Part shown: piece by piece, positions 11,455 through 21,840 of the stretch
How positions within the stretch are numbered: position 1 is the stretch's first letter
Layout: each line of letters opens with the position of its first letter
Source: Lepus europaeus
Taxonomy: Eukaryota > Chordata > Mammalia > Lagomorpha > Leporidae
Direction of reading: 5' to 3'
DNA length: 64,000 bases
NCBI RefSeq assembly: GCF_033115175.1
Contig: NC_084850.1
Span: 19,747,218 to 19,811,217 of the forward strand
Translations under genes and position numbers: made by a program
Notes under the pieces: model-generated
What the model was told of the DNA's origin: nothing
The model's input: the letters and a program-made list of their open reading frames with translations, nothing else
Databases searched by the model: none

Positions 11455-11882
11455 TTATGGGTTGAGTTGTACTCCCCTCTATTCATGGTTGAAGCCTAAC
11501 CCCAGTAACTTGTAAGTCAACTTTCTCTGGAGCTAAGGTCTTTGCAGAAAAAATTAACTAGTGTAAGATGAAGTTGACAGAGTGGGCCCTAACCCTCATA
11601 AAAGGGGTAAATTTGGACAGAGATATGCACACATAAAGGGAAACTGATGTGAAGAAACACACACAAAAAAAGGTGGACACGTGCAAGCCTTGGAGAGAAG
11701 TTTGTTTAGAAAGATCCTTCTTCCCACAGTTCTTAAAAGGAATCAACCCTGCCAAAATTTGCATTTCAGACCTCCAGCCTCTAGAAATGTGAGGAAATAA
11801 ATTTCTGTTTGTTTAGCCATTGCTAACCCCCACCTCCCACTGTTCATGATTCTCTATTATAGAAGCCCTAGCAAACAAATAC
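11455..11882 (+). mobile_element. MLT1-like LTR (MaLR)
   Basis: It begins near gggttgagttgtactcccctc, contains gtctttgcagaaaa and gggccctaaccctcataaaagg, and ends with 'ggaaataaatttctgttt' and 'agcaaacaaatacag'. This is the phrase order of old mammalian MaLR LTRs. It lies inside the antisense pol relic. Confidence 0.5.
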
Positions 11883-12530
11883 AGGGCTGTAGCCCTCTGA
11901 TAAGAGAAGTCTTAACCCACCCTGAAAACAATCAGCAACTATAGGTTTGTATAGCTCATTGAGGAATTGTTTGTAAGAAGTTCATTTGGAGGTGTTCAAA
12001 GGGCCCTCAAGGCTTTGGATCCTGTCTATGACCCACTTTTACAGGTCAACCAGGGTAGCATTGTTAGCAGGTAAGAAGGACATGTTTTGGGAACATCTTT
12101 GATAATCCCTCTAAAATTACCCCCGTGAATGTTGGTTTAACAACATGACCAATTTATTTCCATCATTGTGGATGATATTGTGAAATGTTGCTGAATTCCA
12201 TTTTACAGGACTTGACACTACTAGTTGCTCATCCTGAGAGAACCAAATATTATCTTTATGTAACAAACCTTCAAATTCTTCTCTCAATACTTTTTTTTTC
12301 CCAATTAGGACCTTATCTCTGAGGGTCAAAACCAATCTCATTTAATTCTTCTAAGACTTCTCCTTTCTCAGTGATTACAGGAGTAATTATCTTAATTAAA
12401 GCTGTTTTTTCAGCCTAGCTAGGTTTCATCATAAGATCTTGGGTTCTTGCACTTTACATGATGCCCCACTTTTATCATAGCAATTTCCTTAAGTTATGAA
12501 CATGTAAAAAGTTCTTTAATTTGTCAATTT

Positions 12531-12565
12531 TTAAAGATTTATTCATTTATTTGAAAGGCAGAGCT

Positions 12566-12605
<40 letters not shown>

Positions 12606-12862
12606 TTCATCTACGGATTCACTCCTCAAATGGCTGCATAGACAGGGACTGGGATAGGCTGAAGGCAGGACCCAGGAGCTTCATCCAGGTCTCCCACTTG
12701 GGTAGCAGGGGCCCAAGCACTTGGACCATCTAATGCTGCTGTCCCAGGCCATTAGCAGAGAACCGAATGGAAAGTAGAGCAGCTGGGACTTGAAATGGTG
12801 CTCATATATAATTCCAGTGTTTCAGGCAGTGGCTTAACCTGCTATGCCACAACACCAGCCCC
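12531..12862 (-). mobile_element. Lagomorph C-type SINE
   Basis: Minus orientation: tail tttaaagatttattcatttatttg, a (GA)n stretch at 12569-12602 and a head ending in ...caacaccagcccc. Inserted in the pol relic. Confidence 0.85.
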
Positions 12863-13522
12863 AACTTGTACATTTTCATAGGTGTTTCAGTTCAGGCCAG
12901 AAAACTTCTTTGTTTCAAAGAATTTTAAAGTTAGATTGACATAAAAGCATATATTTACCATCATTATAAATATTTATTATTTTGCCTTTTGCAGTTGTTA
13001 AATCTAGATGATGCCAATCAGTTAAGCCATCAGTACCAATTTGACTTCTGTGAGGACTTTCTCTTTTAAGTGTAAATTTAAGTCTGTTGCAGCATATCTT
13101 ATTTCTCAATTTCTGATTTTACTCTGTATGTATGAGTAATTAGTAAGTAAAATTAAATTAGGATTACACAGAGGGTCCTAGAAGTTCTGTGTAGTAGATA
13201 AGCTTTTTTTTCTAACAGAGGTAAGCGATTAGAAAGTTTCTCTTTCTCAGGTAAAGGAAGCATGCTGGGTTTATACCATTGCAGCAACGGGTAACACTAT
13301 ATCCCATGATGTGTGGAAACAATTTATAGGGGTTAGGTGACAATCTAAAAACTGGTGAGTGTTGTTTTTTCAGTATGAGAGTTTTTACAGTGTGATTAAG
13401 TTTAATCTAAATTTAACTAACTAAAGTCTTTGCATGTTTTGCTATTGCTGTTATAGCTCTTAAATAAAGGGGCCATGCCTTTACTACTGGGTCTGTGACA
13501 GGTGACTCAAAAGTTTAAACTA

Positions 13523-13874
13523 AGCCGGCGCCGCGGCTCACTAGGCTAATCCTCCGCCTTGCGGCGCTGGCACACCGGGTTCTAGTCCCGGTCGGGGCAC
13601 TGATCCTGTCCCGGTTGCCCCTCTTCCAGGCCAGCTCTCTGCTGTGGCCAGGGAGTGCAGTGGAGGATGGCCCAAGTGCTTGGGCCCTGCACCCCATGGG
13701 AGACCAGGAGAAGCACCTGGCTCCTGCCATTGGATAAGCGCGGTGCGCCTGCCACAGCGCGCCTACCGCGGCGGCCATTGGAGGGTGAACCAACGGCAAA
13801 AAGGAAGACCTTTCTCTCTGTCTCCCTCTACTGTCCACTCTGCCTGTCAAAAAAATAAAAAAAAAAATTTAAAA
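13523..13874 (+). mobile_element. Young lagomorph C-type SINE, target repeat present three times
   Basis: The head is gccggcgccgcggctcac, CpG-rich. The 14-bp target repeat AAAAGTTTAAACTA lies at 13509-13522 and 13875-13888, and again at 13895-13908 after another A-run. The third copy is unusual for simple target-primed insertion. Confidence 0.9.
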
Positions 13875-13909
13875 AAAAGTTTAAACTATAAAAAAAAAGT
13901 TTAAACTAT

Positions 13910-14192
13910 CTACAAGGTATAGCATGCCTGGGTGGTTATAGACTATAAATTATTTTGCTTGGTTGTTTTAAAAACAGGGCCTGTTCTTCATAAAAATACA
14001 TGTTAGTTTGTAACTAGCCCATTTCTGGTTTCTGTACCTCTGTTTGCCTGATAATGGCAAAGGCCATTAGACTATGATTTCTCCTGTCTTCTCTGGACTT
14101 GCTCTGTGAGAGGGCAGTCTCCAGCTGGCTAATAAAGACTCCTAATTTGACCTCAAAAGTCTGGCTGTGTTTTTGATCTGTGCTCCCCACAA
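13910..14192 (+). mobile_element. 3' part of a class I ERV LTR
   Basis: The sequence gctggctaataaagactcc (a polyadenylation signal), then a T-rich stretch and 'gatctgtgctccccacaaca' ending in CA, has the shape of an R-U5 end. The 5' border is not visible. Its orientation is opposite to the pol relic at 10850-13100, so it probably belongs to another element. Confidence 0.5.
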
Positions 14193-15005
14193 CAGGTCCA
14201 GTGAAAGACTGAAATGAGCAATGAGCCTTTCATGAGATAGATGTAGCCAAGTTGGTATTTCTACTGTCTTTTCAGAACCTTTATGAACGAAAAGTGAGCT
14301 GGGCTTGTGAATTGAGAGTTCTGGGAAAATTATGTGCTAAACAATTTTTGCAGTTGTCTTGTGCTTGTACTTGAATCTGTTTCTTTGATCTCACAAGGTA
14401 TTCAGACAACGAAATATACTCATATATGACCTGGCCCCAGTCCACTTATTTCATAGCTTAGGCTAGGACATAGATTGATTAGGACAAAATAATGCAGTCT
14501 GCTGGAAGTCAGGGTATAAATACAGACTCATGCCATAGGACAGATCAGACACTGAGGAAAAGCCTGAATGAAGACATCACAACCCACCTTTGTGGTGTGG
14601 TTCATGCCAAAGAATTGCCAATGCCCATCCGCTGACCAGGAAAACAGTTGTATTGGATATAAATCAAAACCCAGAAGAAAAAGTAGACATAACTGACAAG
14701 AGGAAGAGGACAAAATAATGAGAGATGTGGTGGATGCAGTCATAGAACAAGTAGCAGAGTGGAGGCAGCAAGCTAGTGCTTAGGAGTGGAATTCTGTAAG
14801 AAGGACTATGTATTTGGGATTGATTAAATGATTTTTGGGAGACAGCTTACAAGAATTCATTCAATACAGCAATCTAAGCATATCTTAAAGTAAAAAGGAG
14901 AGGGCAAGGGATAAAGGTACAAGCAGACAACCTTGTCCATAATAAGACAAAGATCCAGTTCTGACACAGAATCTCTATTCAGATTAGCAGCAAAGTGGAG
15001 TATTT
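14193..15005. other. Intergenic, possibly ERV-derived
   Basis: It follows the LTR-like end directly and could be retroviral internal sequence. I see no convincing motif and no primer-binding site. Confidence 0.3.
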
Positions 15006-15017
15006 AAACTATGGAGT

Positions 15018-15330
15018 GGGGCCCGGCGCTGTGGCTCACTTGGCTAATCCTCCACCTGCGGCGCCAGCATCCCATATGGGCACCGGGTTCTAGTCCTGGT
15101 TGCTCCTCTTCCAGTCCAGTTCTCTGCTATGGCCCCGGAGGGCAGTGGACTCTGCACCCACATGGGAGACCAGGAGGAAGCTCCTGGCTCCTGGCTTCGG
15201 ATCGGCGCAGTGCCGGCCACAGTGGCTATTTGGGGGGTGAACCAACGGAAGGAAGACATTTCTCTCTGTCTCTCTCACTATTTGTAACTCTACCTGTCAA
15301 ATAAATAAATAAATAAAATCTTTAAAAAAA
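15018..15330 (+). mobile_element. Young lagomorph C-type SINE with target duplication
   Basis: The head is gcccggcgctgtggctcac and the tail ataaataaataaataaaatc plus A-run. A perfect 12-bp repeat AAACTATGGAGT flanks it at 15006-15017 and 15331-15342. Confidence 0.92.
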
Positions 15331-15349
15331 AAACTATGGAGTAGGGAGG

Positions 15350-15692
15350 ATATTTGGAACAGAGGTTAAGATGTCACTTGGAATGGCTATATTCTATATG
15401 GGAGCGTCGTTTGAGTTCCAGCTCTGCTTCTACTCCAGCTTCCTGTTAATGCACACCCCAGGAGGCAGCAGATGATGGCTCAAGTACGTGAGTTGCATCC
15501 ATTCATGTGAGAGATATGGATTGAGTTATGCGTTCCAGTTCCTGACTACAGCCTGGCTCAGCCCTAGCTGTTGCAGCATTTGGGGAGTGAAACAGTGAAT
15601 AAAATATATCTCTCTCCTTCACTCCTTCCCTTTCTCCCTCCCTCCCTCTCCCCCAACTCTGTCACACTTTCAAATAAAAATAAAAATTTAGG
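15350..15692 (+). mobile_element. Old lagomorph SINE
   Basis: Diverged head (ggaacagaggttaagatgtc), middle gcagatgatggctcaagtac, CT stretch at 15610-15655 and a caaataaaaataaaaattt tail. It directly abuts the younger SINE upstream. Confidence 0.75.
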
Positions 15693-15812
15693 GGCTGGGA
15701 AAAGGCTTCAAATGTGATCATGAACCTGGATTTCAAAAGGTAGGAAACAACCCTTTAAAAAGCTCACAGCAAAATTGATTTAAAGGGAATGTTTATTTTG
15801 GTGCAGAAAAAC

Positions 15813-16143
15813 TAAAACCCTGTGTTGGTGCTTTGGTGCAGTGGATTAAGCTAATGGCTGTGACACTGGCATCCAATATGAATGCCAGATCGAGTCCTAG
15901 TTGCTCCACTTTTCATGCAACTTCCTGATAATGCACCTTTGAAAGCAGTGGAGGATGGTCCAAGTACTTGGGCACTTGCACCCATGTAGGAGACCCATAT
16001 GAAACTCCTGGATCCTGGCAGCAGCGTGACCCGGCTCTGGCCATGTGGTCATTTAGGGAATGAACCAGCAGATGGAAGATCTCTTTCTCTGTCTCTCCTT
16101 TGTTTGAAACTCTGCCTTTAAAATAAATTTTTAAAAAATAAAC
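15813..16143 (+). mobile_element. Old lagomorph SINE
   Basis: Head gtgttggtgctttggtgcag, then gatcgagtcctagttgctcc, a CT stretch and an aaaataaatttttaaaaaataa tail. Confidence 0.8.
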
Positions 16144-16689
16144 TTTTTTTCATAATATGCAACTTCTATTAATTTTTGAAGTCTTATAAGGGATATTTGT
16201 CTGCATGGAGTTGGAGTAACAAGCACTTTGGGTGGAGATAAAGAACAACCTCCTACACTGATGTCAAAATATAGTGCCTCAAGAGCAGAGATGATGGGGG
16301 AGAATCAGTAGGATGTGAAAGAGACTAGAGGGGAATAAACAACAAGTCACAGATACCCCTAGATGCCTCTTTTGTAATTCAGAATTTCCCAAAGATTCTC
16401 AACAATAGGAAACCTAAGCAGAGATATGCCTTAGGAAAAGAAAGTTAGATAATAGAGTAAGTGATGTGTCTCAATGTGACTGCATATGAATACCTAGGGG
16501 AAGGGATAAGTGTTTAACAAGAGTTACTAAGTTACTGTGGTAAAGGAATATGTGACACCACAATACTAGCAAGCATACTGAAAAGAGACAGGAATGAAGG
16601 AAGAGAAAAATGGTATCAGGAGAGATCTCAGGGACCTCCTAATTATAGTGGAATATTTCTACTCTAAGCAAAGGTGCTCAGAGTGAAGC
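16144..16689. other. Intergenic, nothing recognised
   Basis: Purine-rich unique sequence leading into the first block of the tandem array. Confidence 0.4.
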
Positions 16690-17615
16690 ACATTGTCCTT
16701 GACATTGCTATTCAAATATCTTCACAAGGTTCTCTCTAACTGGCTGAAGAGATCCATGTGAGTGAGCAGCCATAATGCCACCATTATGAGGCATTGAGGA
16801 TCCATCAAACCAAGGTTTCCCATTGGCAGAAAGCGGGCCAATAACAGCTCACCTATTTTGTAAAGTTGATGTGTGTGTGTGATTCCCACAACAATACCCA
16901 ATATCATGAGATTTGGTCATTAAAAATATAAGAGTGGCCCTTGGGGTTAGTACTTCCCCAAAGAAAATTCTACCTTTGAATACAGCATTCTGCTCTTACT
17001 GATAGAATCCAGGAGATGGAGGAGCCCTAATCTTTAAGGTTTTACAGCACTGGAAGCTATCCAGTAGCTATCCTCCTGTTTAACCAAGGCCACTATAGGA
17101 GCAAGTAATGCACTTAATTACCAGCACAAACTCCCAAATCATATGATGAGGTAATTAAGAAGTATAGGATGGGGGCCAGCGCTGTGGCATACCTAGTAAA
17201 GCTGCTGCCTGCAGTACTGGCATCCTATATGGGCGCCAGTTCGAGTCCCGGCTGCTCCACTTCCCATCCAGCTCTCTGCTATGGCCTGGGAAAGCAGTAG
17301 AAGATGGCCCAAGTGCTTAGCCCACATGGGAGACCCAGAAGAAGCTTCTGGCTCCTGGCTTCAGGCTGGCACAGCTCCGGCCAAAGCAGTCATCTGGGGA
17401 GTGAATCAGTAGATGGAAGACCTCTCTCTCTCTCTCTGCCTCTCCTTCTCTATGTGTGTAACTCTGACTTTCAAATAAATAAATAAATCTTAAAAAAAAA
17501 AGTATAGGATGATCCTAGGAAGTAGCACTCCCCATGACATCTTCACTGTAATTCACTACACTCTACACAAAAGTGTTGCCAAAAGCCTCATCCTTGTCAA
17601 TGATACCAAATCAGA
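16690..17615. repeat. Diverged tandem array, left block (about 2-3 monomers)
   Basis: Monomer landmarks recur: 'ctctaactggctgaagagatcc' (16734), 'tttcccattggcagaa...gggccaat' (16816), a second diverged copy of that box near 17040, 'gtttaaccaaggccac', then 'agtagcactccccatgacatct' and 'gttgccaaaagcctcat'. The same landmarks in the same order make up the larger block at 26225-29390. A SINE interrupts it at 17172-17499. Confidence 0.7.
17172..17499 (+). mobile_element. Lagomorph C-type SINE with target duplication
   Basis: A 12-bp repeat AAGTATAGGATG lies at 17160-17171 and 17500-17511. It is inserted inside an array monomer. Confidence 0.92.
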
Positions 17616-17994
17616 ATAATGAAGACACAGTCTGGAGATAAAGGAAAGAGAAACTTAATCTACCAGTAGATGAAGATGGTAGCAGGCTGAGGGCCTCAAG
17701 AACTATGTCATCTCCAGTCAGTGAGGGTAGTCTGAGACTTTTTTTAAGGAGTACAAAAGGGAGGTTGGGATGCTGAGAAAGTGACTAATGACAAGTCAGG
17801 AGTACATAGTCAGGTGCTGAAGCTGATTGCAGATCTGATGACAGGGCATTTTATCTTCCGATCAAAGTCAGCTAAATAACATTTTGTAGTTACTTATTTG
17901 TATAGAATATTCTGCTATGTGCCTTCCTTATGATTAAGCCCAGCTGTTAAGCAACTTTCTCAAGCAACTGTGTTGGTGTGCAAGACTGATAAAA
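17616..17994. other. Unidentified block between array and L1 end
   Basis: It does not match the array monomer. It may be an antisense LTR-type insertion, but I cannot define borders. It contains AGCTAAATAACATTTT at 17870-17885, the inverted partner of 18140-18155. Confidence 0.3.
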
Positions 17995-18140
17995 TCTTGA
18001 TGTGAATGGAAGGGGAGAGGGAGCGGGAAAGGGGAGGGTTGCGGGTGGGAGGGAAGTTATGGGAGGGGGGAAGCCATTGTAACCCATAAGCTGTACTTTG
18101 GAAATTTATATTCATTAAATAAAAGTTTAATAAAGGAAAA
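17995..18140 (+). mobile_element. Severely 5'-truncated L1 3' end
   Basis: Only the last part of the L1 3'UTR is present: atcttgatgtgaatgg, the polypurine block, gaagccattgtaacccataagctg, attaaataaaagtttaataaa and a short A-rich tail. Confidence 0.85.
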
Positions 18141-18184
18141 AAATGTTATTTAGCTAAAATCAAAAAGCTCCAATGTATTGTGTA

Positions 18185-18199
18185 TTTAATGTTTCATTA
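18185..18199. repeat. Left target-site duplication of the inverted L1
   Basis: TTTAATGTTTCATTA (15 bp), repeated exactly at 25941-25955 directly after the A-rich tail of the outer L1. Confidence 0.85.
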
Positions 18200-18359
18200 C
18201 AGAGTTCAACCACTAGTACTAGAACAACAACTACAACAACAACAAAAACACTAAAAAGGATAAAGTATTACATTGTACATCTAGAGTCACGACAAGAGCT
18301 GATCAGGTCATTGTTTCTTATAGTGTCCATTTCACTTCAACAGGTTTCCCCTTTGGTGC

Positions 18360-19560
18360 TCAGTTGTCACCAATCAGGGAAAACAAATGATATTTGTCTC
18401 TTTGGGACTGGCTTACTTCACTCAGCATGATGTTTTCCAGATTGCTCCATCTTGTTGCAAATGACCGGGTTTCATTGTTTCTTACTGCTGTATAGTATTC
18501 TATTGAGTACATGTCCCATAGTTTCTTTATCCAGTCTACTGTTGATGGGCATTTGGGTTGGTTCCAGGTCTTAGCTATTGTGAATTGAGCTGCAATAAAC
18601 GTTAATGTGCAGATGGCTTTTTTATTTGCCAAATTAATTTCCTTTGGGTAAATTCCAAGGAGTGGGATGGCTGGGTTGTATGATAGGGTTATGTTCAGGT
18701 TTCTGAGGAATCTCCAGACTGACTTCCATAGTGGCTTAACAAGTTTGCATTCCCACCAACAATGGGTTAGTGTCCCTTTTTCCCCACATCCTCTCCAGCA
18801 TCTGTTGTTGGTAGATTTCTGAATGTGAGCCATTCTCACCGGGGTGAGATGGAACCTCATTGTGGTTTTGATTTGCATTTCTCTGATTGCTAGTGATCTT
18901 GAACATTTTTTCATGTGTCTGTTGGCCATTTGGATTTCCTCTTTCGAAAAATGTCTCTTGAGGTCCTTGGCCCATCTCTTAAGTGGGTTGTTTGTTTTGT
19001 TGTTGTGGATTTTCTTGATTTCCTTGTAGATTCTGGTTATCAACCCTTTATCTGTAGTATAGTTTGCAAATATTTTTTCCCATTCTGTCGGTTGCCTCTT
19101 CACTTTCCTGACTGTTTCTTTTGAAGTACAGAAACTTATCAATTTGATGCAATCCCAAATGTTAATTTTGGTTTTGACTGCCTGTGCTTCTGGGGTCTTT
19201 TCCAAGAAGTCTTTGCCTGTACCTATATCTTGCAGGGTTTCTCCAATGCTCTCTAATAATTTGATGGTTTCGGGTCGTAGATTTAAGTCTTTAATCCATG
19301 TTGAGTGAATTTTTGTGTAAGGTGAAAGGTAGGGGTCTTGCTTCAGGCTTCTGCATGTGGAAATCCAATTTTCCCAGCACCATTTATTGAATAGACTGTC
19401 CTTATTCCAGGGATTAGTTTTGGATTTTTGATCAAATATAAGTTGGCTGTAGATGTTTGGATTGATTTCTGGTGTTTCTATTCTGTTCCATTGGTCTATC
19501 CATCTGTTTCTGTACCAGTACCATGCTGTTTTGATAACAACTGAAAAGTGATCCCTGTTA
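18360..19560 (-). pseudogene. L1 ORF2 C-terminal fragment, in the inverted segment
   Basis: About 399 codons remain open on the minus strand and end in the natural ORF2 stop region. Visible ORF2 C-terminal features: [17 protein letters not shown] at the start, a run of basic residues, a C-x3-C-x7-H-x4-C zinc-knuckle-like motif ([18 protein letters not shown]), then [12 protein letters not shown] and IEYYTA near the end. The endonuclease and reverse transcriptase domains are absent, so the piece is dead. The uninterrupted frame implies a fairly recent insertion. The first 15 or so codons of the larger open frame (19561-19604) come from the forward L1 segment across the junction and are not ORF2. 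Confidence 0.9.
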
Positions 19561-19869
19561 AACATAAAAGTGGAAAAAGAGAGGGAGGAGATGGAGATGT
19601 ACAATTTGGGACATGCTCAATTGGACTTGCCCCAAATGGTAGAGTTAGAAATGTGCCAGGGGATTCCAATACAATCCCATCAAGGTGGCATGTACCAATG
19701 CCATCTCACTAGTCCAAGTGATCAATTTCAGTTCACAATTGATGGCTCTGATAGGTCTAAGAGTCGAAGGGATCACACAAACAAGACAAGTGTCTGCTAA
19801 TACTAACTGATAGAATCAAAAAGGGAGAGAAGGATCCAACATGGGAAGCGGGATACACAGCAGACTCAT

Positions 19870-19886
19870 AGAATGGCAGACGTCCT
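19870..19886. repeat. Left target-site duplication of the nested L1/ERV chimera
   Basis: AGAATGGCAGACGTCCT, 17 bp, repeated perfectly at 25001-25017. It lies within the 3'UTR of the outer L1, which continues in register after the right copy. Confidence 0.95.
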
Positions 19887-20802
19887 GAGGCGGCAAGATG
19901 GCGGAATAGGCAGGGAGCACACTTAGTCTGGGGGGAGAGAAAGTTTAATATAAGCGGAGATACTGCAGGGTCAAGGAAGAGTAGGGGATGAAACAGCAGA
20001 GGAAACTCTTCCGGAACTAGTGATTCACAGTGGACCTGCGTGGAGAGCGTGGGAGCCCAAGTTCGGGACACCAGCGGCAGACTCAACGCACCAGCGCTGG
20101 AACGCGAGGTGAGCCGAACCTCCATAGCCCGAGATACCAGCAGGCAAGCGGTAAGAGGAGGCTAGAGGGAACGAGGCTTGAAACTCCGTGGGGTAAAGTT
20201 CACCAGGCTAACTAGAAGAGAGAGAAAAAAAAATAAAAAAAGTGACTGATACGGGCACGAGTTTCTCTCTCTCCGCTCACCTCTCAAAGGCGAGCAAGAC
20301 AGAGCAGGCGCCATTTTGGACATACGTCATAAGCAGGGCGACCTCAGGTCTGCACCAGCCCTGAGCCTAGCAGAAAAACCTGACTCTGTGGGGAGGGGTG
20401 AAATAACAGGAGATTAGCATCTAACTTGGCAACCCAGTGGGAGACTGCAGGAGAATTGGAGCCCACACTGAGGGCAGCACAGATTCCCTGTGTGCTCCTT
20501 GGGAAAGAGCTTCCAATCTCTGGCTCCTGTGGGTATATCATTTGCCTGCTAACTACCTCCAATTACGTTCAGCTGTGCGGAATTACTTCCCTTTTGAATC
20601 AAAAAAAGAAAGAGAGATTTACCACACCTAACCTGGGAGTGTCATCCTTGACACACCCTCAACCCTGAGGAACCAAACACAGCTCTCAGTCCACATTCAT
20701 CTCAAGCCTCTAAGGCTCCACCGAAAGCAGACAGTCCACTTAATATAGAGCCATAGTGTAACAAGAAAAAATACCACAGTGAAGAAACCAAATATCTCCA
20801 AC
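19887..20802 (+). promoter_or_regulatory. L1 5'UTR / internal promoter region
   Basis: It begins with gaggcggcaagatggcgg, containing the AAGATGGCGG core bound by YY1 at the start of human L1s. The region is GC-richer than its surroundings, with several CpGs and many purine runs. In L1s this segment acts as an internal promoter; activity here is inferred. Confidence 0.7.
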
Positions 20803-21840
20803 ATGCCAAACAACAAACGCAAAAACCAAGCTAACAAGAACAAGGAAGAAAATATGACGCCCCCAATTGAAAAAGACACCCCAATTCAAGATTATGAAGA
20901 TGATGAGATCGAAGAAATGCAAGAAGCGGATCTCAAAAAATTGATAAGAACATTAAGAAGTTCTCAAAAACAAATTCTTGAACTACAGAAATCCTTCATG
21001 GACAAGATAGAAAATCTCTCTCGTGAAAGTGAAATATTAAAGAGGAATCAAAATGAAATGAAACAACTAGTGGAACAAGAAACTCTGATAGTGACTAGAA
21101 ATCATAATGAAATGAAGAGTTCAATAGATCAAATGACAAACACATTAGAGAGCCTTAAAAACAGAATGGGCGAAGCAGAAGAGAGAATATCAGACTTAGA
21201 AGACAGAGAACAGGAAAGGAAACAGGCAAACCAAAGAAAAGAAGAAGAAATTAGAAATCTAAAAAATATTGTCGGGAATCTACAGGATACTATTAAAAAA
21301 CCCAACATTCGGGTTCTAGGAGTTCCTGAAGGCACGGAGAGGGAGAAAGGATTAGAAGGCATTTTCAGTGAGATACTAGCAGAAAATTTCCCAGGTTTGG
21401 AGAAGGACAGAGGCATCTTAGTACAGGAAGCTTATAGAACCCCTAATAAACATGACCAAAAGAGATCCTCACCACGACATGTTGTAATCAAACTCACCAC
21501 AGTGAAACAGAAAGAAAAGATCCTAAAAGGTGCAAGAGAGAAACGTCAGATCACTCTTAGAGGATCTCCAATTAGACTCACAGCAGACTTCTCATCAGAA
21601 ACCCTACAAGCTAGAAGGGAATGGCGAGACATAGCCCAGGTACTAAGAGAGAAAAACTGCCAGCCCAGAATACTATATCCTGCAAAGCTCTCATTTGTGA
21701 ATGAAGGTGAAATTAAGACTTTTCATAGCAAACAGAAACTGAAAGAATTTGTTGCCACTCATCCTGCCCTGCAAAAGATGCTTAAAGATGTGTTACACAC
21801 AGAAACACAGAAACATGGTCACCAATATGAAAGAAGGTAA
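20803..21840 (+). CDS. L1 ORF1 protein, intact (345 aa)
   Basis: L1 ORF1p is a trimeric RNA-binding chaperone that coats L1 RNA in cytoplasmic particles. The ATG at 20803 (MPNNKRKNQ) is preferred because upstream in-frame codons lack an ATG; the frame is open a few codons further to a GTG. A basic, Lys/Asn-rich N-terminus is followed by a long heptad-type coiled coil (about residues 43-164, with many E, K, L and Q). Next comes an RRM-like domain starting NIRVLGVPEG (168-177), then a C-terminal domain (about 226-335) with HVVIKLTTVKQKEKIL, ARREWRDIAQVLREKNCQPR and RILYPAKLSF. There are no stops or frameshifts, and the length is usual for mammalian ORF1p. No ORF2 follows, so any mobility would need ORF2p from elsewhere. 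Confidence 0.93.
   Translation: MPNNKRKNQANKNKEENMTPPIEKDTPIQDYEDDEIEEMQEADLKKLIRTLRSSQKQILELQKSFMDKIENLSRESEILKRNQNEMKQLVEQETLIVTRNHNEMKSSIDQMTNTLESLKNRMGEAEERISDLEDREQERKQANQRKEEEIRNLKNIVGNLQDTIKKPNIRVLGVPEGTEREKGLEGIFSEILAENFPGLEKDRGILVQEAYRTPNKHDQKRSSPRHVVIKLTTVKQKEKILKGAREKRQITLRGSPIRLTADFSSETLQARREWRDIAQVLREKNCQPRILYPAKLSFVNEGEIKTFHSKQKLKEFVATHPALQKMLKDVLHTETQKHGHQYERR

Larger units (their letters stand above)
10850..13100 (-). pseudogene. Class I ERV pol relic, antisense, broken
   Basis: Read on the minus strand, conserved pieces appear in correct pol order. An RNase H-like piece (about 13080-12910) contains the words AKGK and NIYNDGKY. The integrase N-terminal region follows (12341-12117 and on to about 11920), with a His-containing block, a C-x2-C pair, then GPFEHLQMNFLQ. 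The integrase C-terminal GPY/F-like region (about 10995-10855) reads GGLVFWKRH and, after a stop, LQWKDP. Stops and frameshifts separate the pieces, so it is non-functional. It is interrupted by an MLT1-like LTR (about 11455-11882) and a SINE (12531-12862). Motif order and spelling fit gammaretrovirus-like class I elements; family name unknown. Confidence 0.7.

Noticed and set aside
18360..19604. A 414-codon host gene on the minus strand
   Set aside because: It is the C-terminal part of L1 ORF2 in an inverted L1 segment, plus a few codons from across the inversion junction.
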